This document shows positions 18,257-20,323 of a stretch of DNA of 20,323 nucleotides, piece after piece (the stretch's first letter is position 1; each line of letters starts with the position of its first letter). The translations under genes and the position numbers were made by a program. The stretch covers positions 1 to 20,323 of the forward strand of contig JAJYRW010000004.1 in NCBI GenBank assembly GCA_021793895.1. Direction: 5' to 3'. The DNA comes from Actinomycetes bacterium. GTDB lineage: Bacteria > Actinomycetota > Actinomycetes > Actinomycetales > JAJYRW01. Below the pieces are notes generated by a model. That model saw only the letters and a program-made list of their open reading frames with translations, was not told the origin of the DNA and made no database searches.

Positions 18257-19044
18257 GCAGTCGTACCCCGTTAATGGCGGGCAACTGGAAGATGACCCAG
18301 GATCACCTCGAGGCTGTTGCCCTGGTGCAAAAGCTGGCCTGGGAACTCTCCGACGCCAAGCATGATTTTGAAAATGTTGAAGTCGCGGTCATTCCGCCCT
18401 TCACCAATATTCGCACCGTACAAACGCTCGTCGAGGGCGATAAATTGGAGTTGCGCTACGGCGCTCAGGACGTTTCGGCGCACGAGTCCGGGGCATATAC
18501 GGGGGAAATCTCGCCCGTAATGCTGCAAAAACTCGGTGTCACCTACGCGCTGGTGGGTCACTCTGAGCGGCGCCAGTATCACGGTGAAAATGATGAAACC
18601 TCGGCCGCCAAGATTGCCTCGGCCTTCAGCCAGGGCATCGTGCCGATACTGTGCGTGGGCGAGGGACTGGACATCCGCAAGGCGGGTGACCACGTTTCCT
18701 ACACCCTGGCTCAGGTCGATGGGGCGCTGCAGGGCTTGGCAGAGGACCAGGCAAAGCAGATTGTCATTGCATACGAACCCGTTTGGGCTATCGGCACTGG
18801 CGAAGTTGCAACCCCTGAAGACGCACAGGAAGTGTGTGCGGCAATCCGCGGCCGCCTCGCCGAGCTGTATAACTCGGATGTCGCTGAAGCGGTGCGCATT
18901 TTGTACGGCGGTTCGGTCAAGTCCGGCAATGTGGCGTCGATCATGGCTCAGCCGGATGTCGATGGTGCCCTCGTTGGCGGCGCCAGCACGGACGGCGTCG
19001 AATTCGCCAAGATTGTGCGGTATCAGGAGCACGCGGTCGGTTAA
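18253..19044 (+). CDS. tpiA: Triosephosphate isomerase
   Basis: The enzyme interconverts dihydroxyacetone phosphate and glyceraldehyde 3-phosphate. It has 263 residues and the full catalytic set: Asn11 and Lys13 in AGNWKM, His103 in VGHSERR and Glu175 in [11 protein letters not shown]. The phosphate-binding GGSVKSGN and GALVGGAS segments are near the C-terminus. The start ATG overlaps the pgk stop by 4 bases and has GGAGG (18238-18242) 10 bases upstream inside pgk. It is the third gene of the gap-pgk-tpiA operon. A long inverted repeat starts 8 bases after its stop codon. Confidence 0.97.
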   Translation: MSSRTPLMAGNWKMTQDHLEAVALVQKLAWELSDAKHDFENVEVAVIPPFTNIRTVQTLVEGDKLELRYGAQDVSAHESGAYTGEISPVMLQKLGVTYALVGHSERRQYHGENDETSAAKIASAFSQGIVPILCVGEGLDIRKAGDHVSYTLAQVDGALQGLAEDQAKQIVIAYEPVWAIGTGEVATPEDAQEVCAAIRGRLAELYNSDVAEAVRILYGGSVKSGNVASIMAQPDVDGALVGGASTDGVEFAKIVRYQEHAVG

Positions 19045-19051
19045 CGTGCCT

Positions 19052-19142
19052 GGGTTGGCGCCAGTGGTTTGTTGTCTGGCGAATTTGCCGAAAGTGTGTG
19101 GCAAAGCGTTAAAAGTGTGAGGCGTGACACTGGCGCCGACCC
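19052..19142 (+). repeat. Long inverted repeat in the tpiA-secG intergenic region
   Basis: GGGTTGGCGCCAGTG (19052-19066) and CACTGGCGCCGACCC (19128-19142) form a 15-bp helix with a single G-U pair, separated by 61 bases. Inside, TTTGCC (19084-19089) can pair with GGCAAA (19100-19105). There is no T-run after the right arm, so this is not a simple intrinsic terminator. It begins 8 bases after the tpiA stop and ends about 60 bases before secG. It may mark the operon end, protect the tpiA mRNA 3' end, or be a protein-binding site. I do not recognise it as a named family. Confidence 0.7.
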
Positions 19143-19202
19143 GTATCGCGTATCCTTAGAGCTGTATTTGTTGAAACTATCCAACTGAAGGCGTTTAACC
19201 AC

Positions 19203-19448
19203 GTGGATGCATTAAGAATTGTGCTGCAGGTACTCCTGGTGCTCACGAGCGTCATCCTGACTTTGCTCGTATTGATGCACAAGGGTAAAGGCGGCGGTAT
19301 GTCCGACATGTTCGGGGGAGGTATGAGCTCCGGGGCTGGGAGTTCGGGCGTAGCTGAACGAAATCTAAACCGCATCACGGTTGGAATTGCCGGCGTATGG
19401 ACCGGCGTCATCATTTTGCTGGGACTCCTCCAGCGTTTTAACGGCTGA
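19203..19448 (+). CDS. secG: Preprotein translocase subunit SecG
   Basis: An 81-residue inner-membrane component of the SecYEG channel that aids SecA-driven protein export. It has two hydrophobic helices (about 5-25 and 58-77) joined by a Gly/Ser-rich loop containing HKGKGGGMSDMFGGG, the hallmark of SecG, and RNLNRITV before the second helix. The start is GTG 19203, with GAAGG (19187-19191) 11 bases upstream. TATCCT (19151-19156), just after the inverted repeat, is a possible -10. The genomic position after tpiA is standard for actinobacteria. rbpA begins 14 bases after its stop. Confidence 0.96.
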   Translation: MDALRIVLQVLLVLTSVILTLLVLMHKGKGGGMSDMFGGGMSSGAGSSGVAERNLNRITVGIAGVWTGVIILLGLLQRFNG

Positions 19449-19462
19449 GAGGGCCGAAACAA

Positions 19463-19816
19463 ATGGCATTAGGATCAAACGCAATTCGGGGGTCTCGCGT
19501 CGGTGCGGGACCAATGGGGGAGGCGGAACGCGGCGAAGCCGCTCCGCGTTTTCACGTTTCGTATTGGTGCGCCAATGGGCACGAAACCAAACCCAGCTTC
19601 GCCCAAGAAACGCAGGAAGAAATCCCCGCTGAATGGGATTGTCCGCGCTGCGGATTCCCCGCCGGGCAGGATCGGGCGAACCCACCGGAGCCCGCGCGTA
19701 ATGAGCCGTATAAAACGCATCTCGCATATGTGAAAGAACGCCGCTCCGACAAGGACGGCGAAGCGATCTTGCAAGAGGCTCTTGCGAATCTGCGGGAGCG
19801 TCGCGGCGGCAAATGA
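19463..19816 (+). CDS. rbpA: RNA polymerase-binding protein RbpA
   Basis: RbpA is an actinobacterial transcription factor that binds RNA polymerase and primary sigma factors and stabilises open complexes. This 117-residue copy begins ALGSNAIRGSRVGAGPMGEA, the N-terminal tail that reaches the polymerase active-site region. It then has WCANGHE and WDCPRCGFPAG, giving a Cys36-His40-Cys60-Cys63 zinc site. The C-terminal sigma-interacting helix follows NEPYKTHLAYVKERRSDKDG. The tail and zinc residues are of the Streptomyces/Micrococcales kind rather than the mycobacterial variant. GAGAGGG (19447-19453) overlaps the secG stop and lies 9 bases before ATG 19463, so secG and rbpA are probably one transcript. 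Confidence 0.97.
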   Translation: MALGSNAIRGSRVGAGPMGEAERGEAAPRFHVSYWCANGHETKPSFAQETQEEIPAEWDCPRCGFPAGQDRANPPEPARNEPYKTHLAYVKERRSDKDGEAILQEALANLRERRGGK

Positions 19817-19817
19817 G

Positions 19818-19911
19818 CGTGTGCCGGTTTACCAAATAACCGTGTGCCGGTTTAACAAATAACCCCGCGTTCCGGTTTACCAAATAACCGTGTGCCGATT
19901 TAACCGGCTAG
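19818..19911 (+). repeat. Four imperfect tandem repeats after rbpA
   Basis: Units start at about 19818 (23 bp), 19841 (23 bp), 19864 (25 bp) and 19889 (diverging after 15 bp). The shared core is CCGGTTTAMCAAATAAC, and most units open with CGTGTG. Units 1 and 3 read TTTACC while 2 and 4 read TTTAAC, so the array looks like a duplicated two-unit block. Each of the first three contains the dyad GGTT-N8-AACC. The array begins one base after the rbpA stop. The following stretch to 20033 holds no gene; a weak TAGCA/TGCTA hairpin (19982-19996) lies near a T6 run, and I see nothing else. The function is unknown. Confidence 0.8.
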
Positions 19912-20033
19912 CGCGACCGCGACTACACAGTAACCGTCTCACTGACGTTTTGAGATCTTTGCGGTGACTTTTAGCCGGATATAGCAACGTCTGCTACACG
20001 GAATTTTTTACGCGCATTAAAATTGGTGGTTGC

Positions 20034-20323
20034 TCAGGCGATTTCATAGGAAAAGACTGCGCAGTTTGGTCCGCAAGGTGTCGGTTTTCCTCGCCACCCG
20101 CGACTTTGAAGTGCCGCTGCTATTTGCCCGGCCGTCTCGCAGGGCTTTCCGATGACGTGATACCAGCGATACCGTAACGTTAGATCGCCGTGTTTGACCA
20201 TGGTGGCGTTATCACGCCATGTATCCTCATTGGTTCGACCGCCTGGATGGGCCAGTTGCCCGTCTAATTCGATACGAACCCAATAGCCCTCAAACAGTCG
20301 ATCAGCGCGAATCCACCGTCCAG
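20034..20323 (-). CDS. DUF559 endonuclease-like protein, C-terminal fragment
   Basis: An open minus-strand frame enters from the right edge (codons in frame from 20321) and ends at TGA 20036-20034, giving 95 visible residues. Recognisable pieces are RIELDGQLAHPGG, DTWRDNATMVKHGDLTLRYR, WYHVIGKPCETAGQIAAAL and RGWRGKPTPCGPNC. The E-x-D-G, RDN, LRY and terminal CGPxC pattern is characteristic of actinobacterial DUF559 proteins, which carry a Vsr/PD-(D/E)XK nuclease-like domain. The N-terminal part, often a small helix-turn-helix-type domain, lies outside the window. Cellular role is not established; the proteins occur in many variable copies in actinobacteria. It points toward rbpA and is separated from it by the repeat array. 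Confidence 0.75.
   Translation of the reverse strand, partial: GRWIRADRLFEGYWVRIELDGQLAHPGGRTNEDTWRDNATMVKHGDLTLRYRWYHVIGKPCETAGQIAAALQSRGWRGKPTPCGPNCAVFSYEIA

Noticed and set aside
19818..19911. Interpretation of the repeat array as a CRISPR or a plasmid iteron set.
   Set aside because: Units are adjacent without unique spacers and no cas or rep gene is visible. The array is annotated only as tandem repeats.

Overview
The window is a conserved housekeeping stretch from an actinobacterium of moderate to high GC. Three things point there: a WhiA and an RbpA (both actinobacterial or Gram-positive hallmarks), an S1 ribosomal protein with the actinobacterial C-terminal tail, and the gene order rpsA, coaE, uvrB ... 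uvrA, uvrC, yvcK, whiA, gap, pgk, tpiA, secG, rbpA. The zinc-ligand type of RbpA and the overall layout would suit the Actinomycetales/Actinomycetaceae, but family rank is inference only.

Layout. Bases 1-279 hold the 3' end of rpsA, followed by a strong intrinsic terminator. At 375-2063 an OmpA-domain lipoprotein gene lies between rpsA and coaE. coaE (2091-2699) and uvrB (2764-4836) follow. A yybP-ykoY manganese riboswitch (about 4938-5064) then precedes terC (5069-6037), a probable Mn2+ exporter. On the minus strand, a GH15 glycoside hydrolase (8692-6881) and a metallo-beta-lactamase-fold hydrolase (6754-6038) run toward terC; the terC and hydrolase stop codons abut without a spacer. uvrA starts divergently from the GH15 gene, and uvrC follows it by 20 bases. 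Next come yvcK and whiA, which overlap by 4 bases, with no rapZ between uvrC and yvcK. The glycolytic cluster gap-pgk-tpiA, then secG and rbpA, complete the plus-strand run. After rbpA there is a short array of imperfect 23-25 bp repeats, and then the 3' end of a minus-strand DUF559 protein that runs off the right edge.

How the genes fit together. UvrA, UvrB and UvrC form the complete nucleotide-excision-repair incision machine. GAPDH, PGK and TPI are consecutive steps of lower glycolysis, and YvcK and WhiA are central-carbon and cell-wall/division regulators normally found beside them. SecG and RbpA serve secretion and transcription initiation.

The least ordinary parts are regulatory. They include a manganese riboswitch whose P1 3' strand is an exact 9-nt complement of the terC ribosome-binding site, a recurrent leaderless-promoter signature in front of the uvr genes and their neighbours, and hairpins in the gap leader, in the gap-pgk gap and in the tpiA-secG gap. 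The OmpA-like lipoprotein has an apparent domain duplication flanking its OmpA module. I found no mobile element, CRISPR array, rRNA or tRNA.
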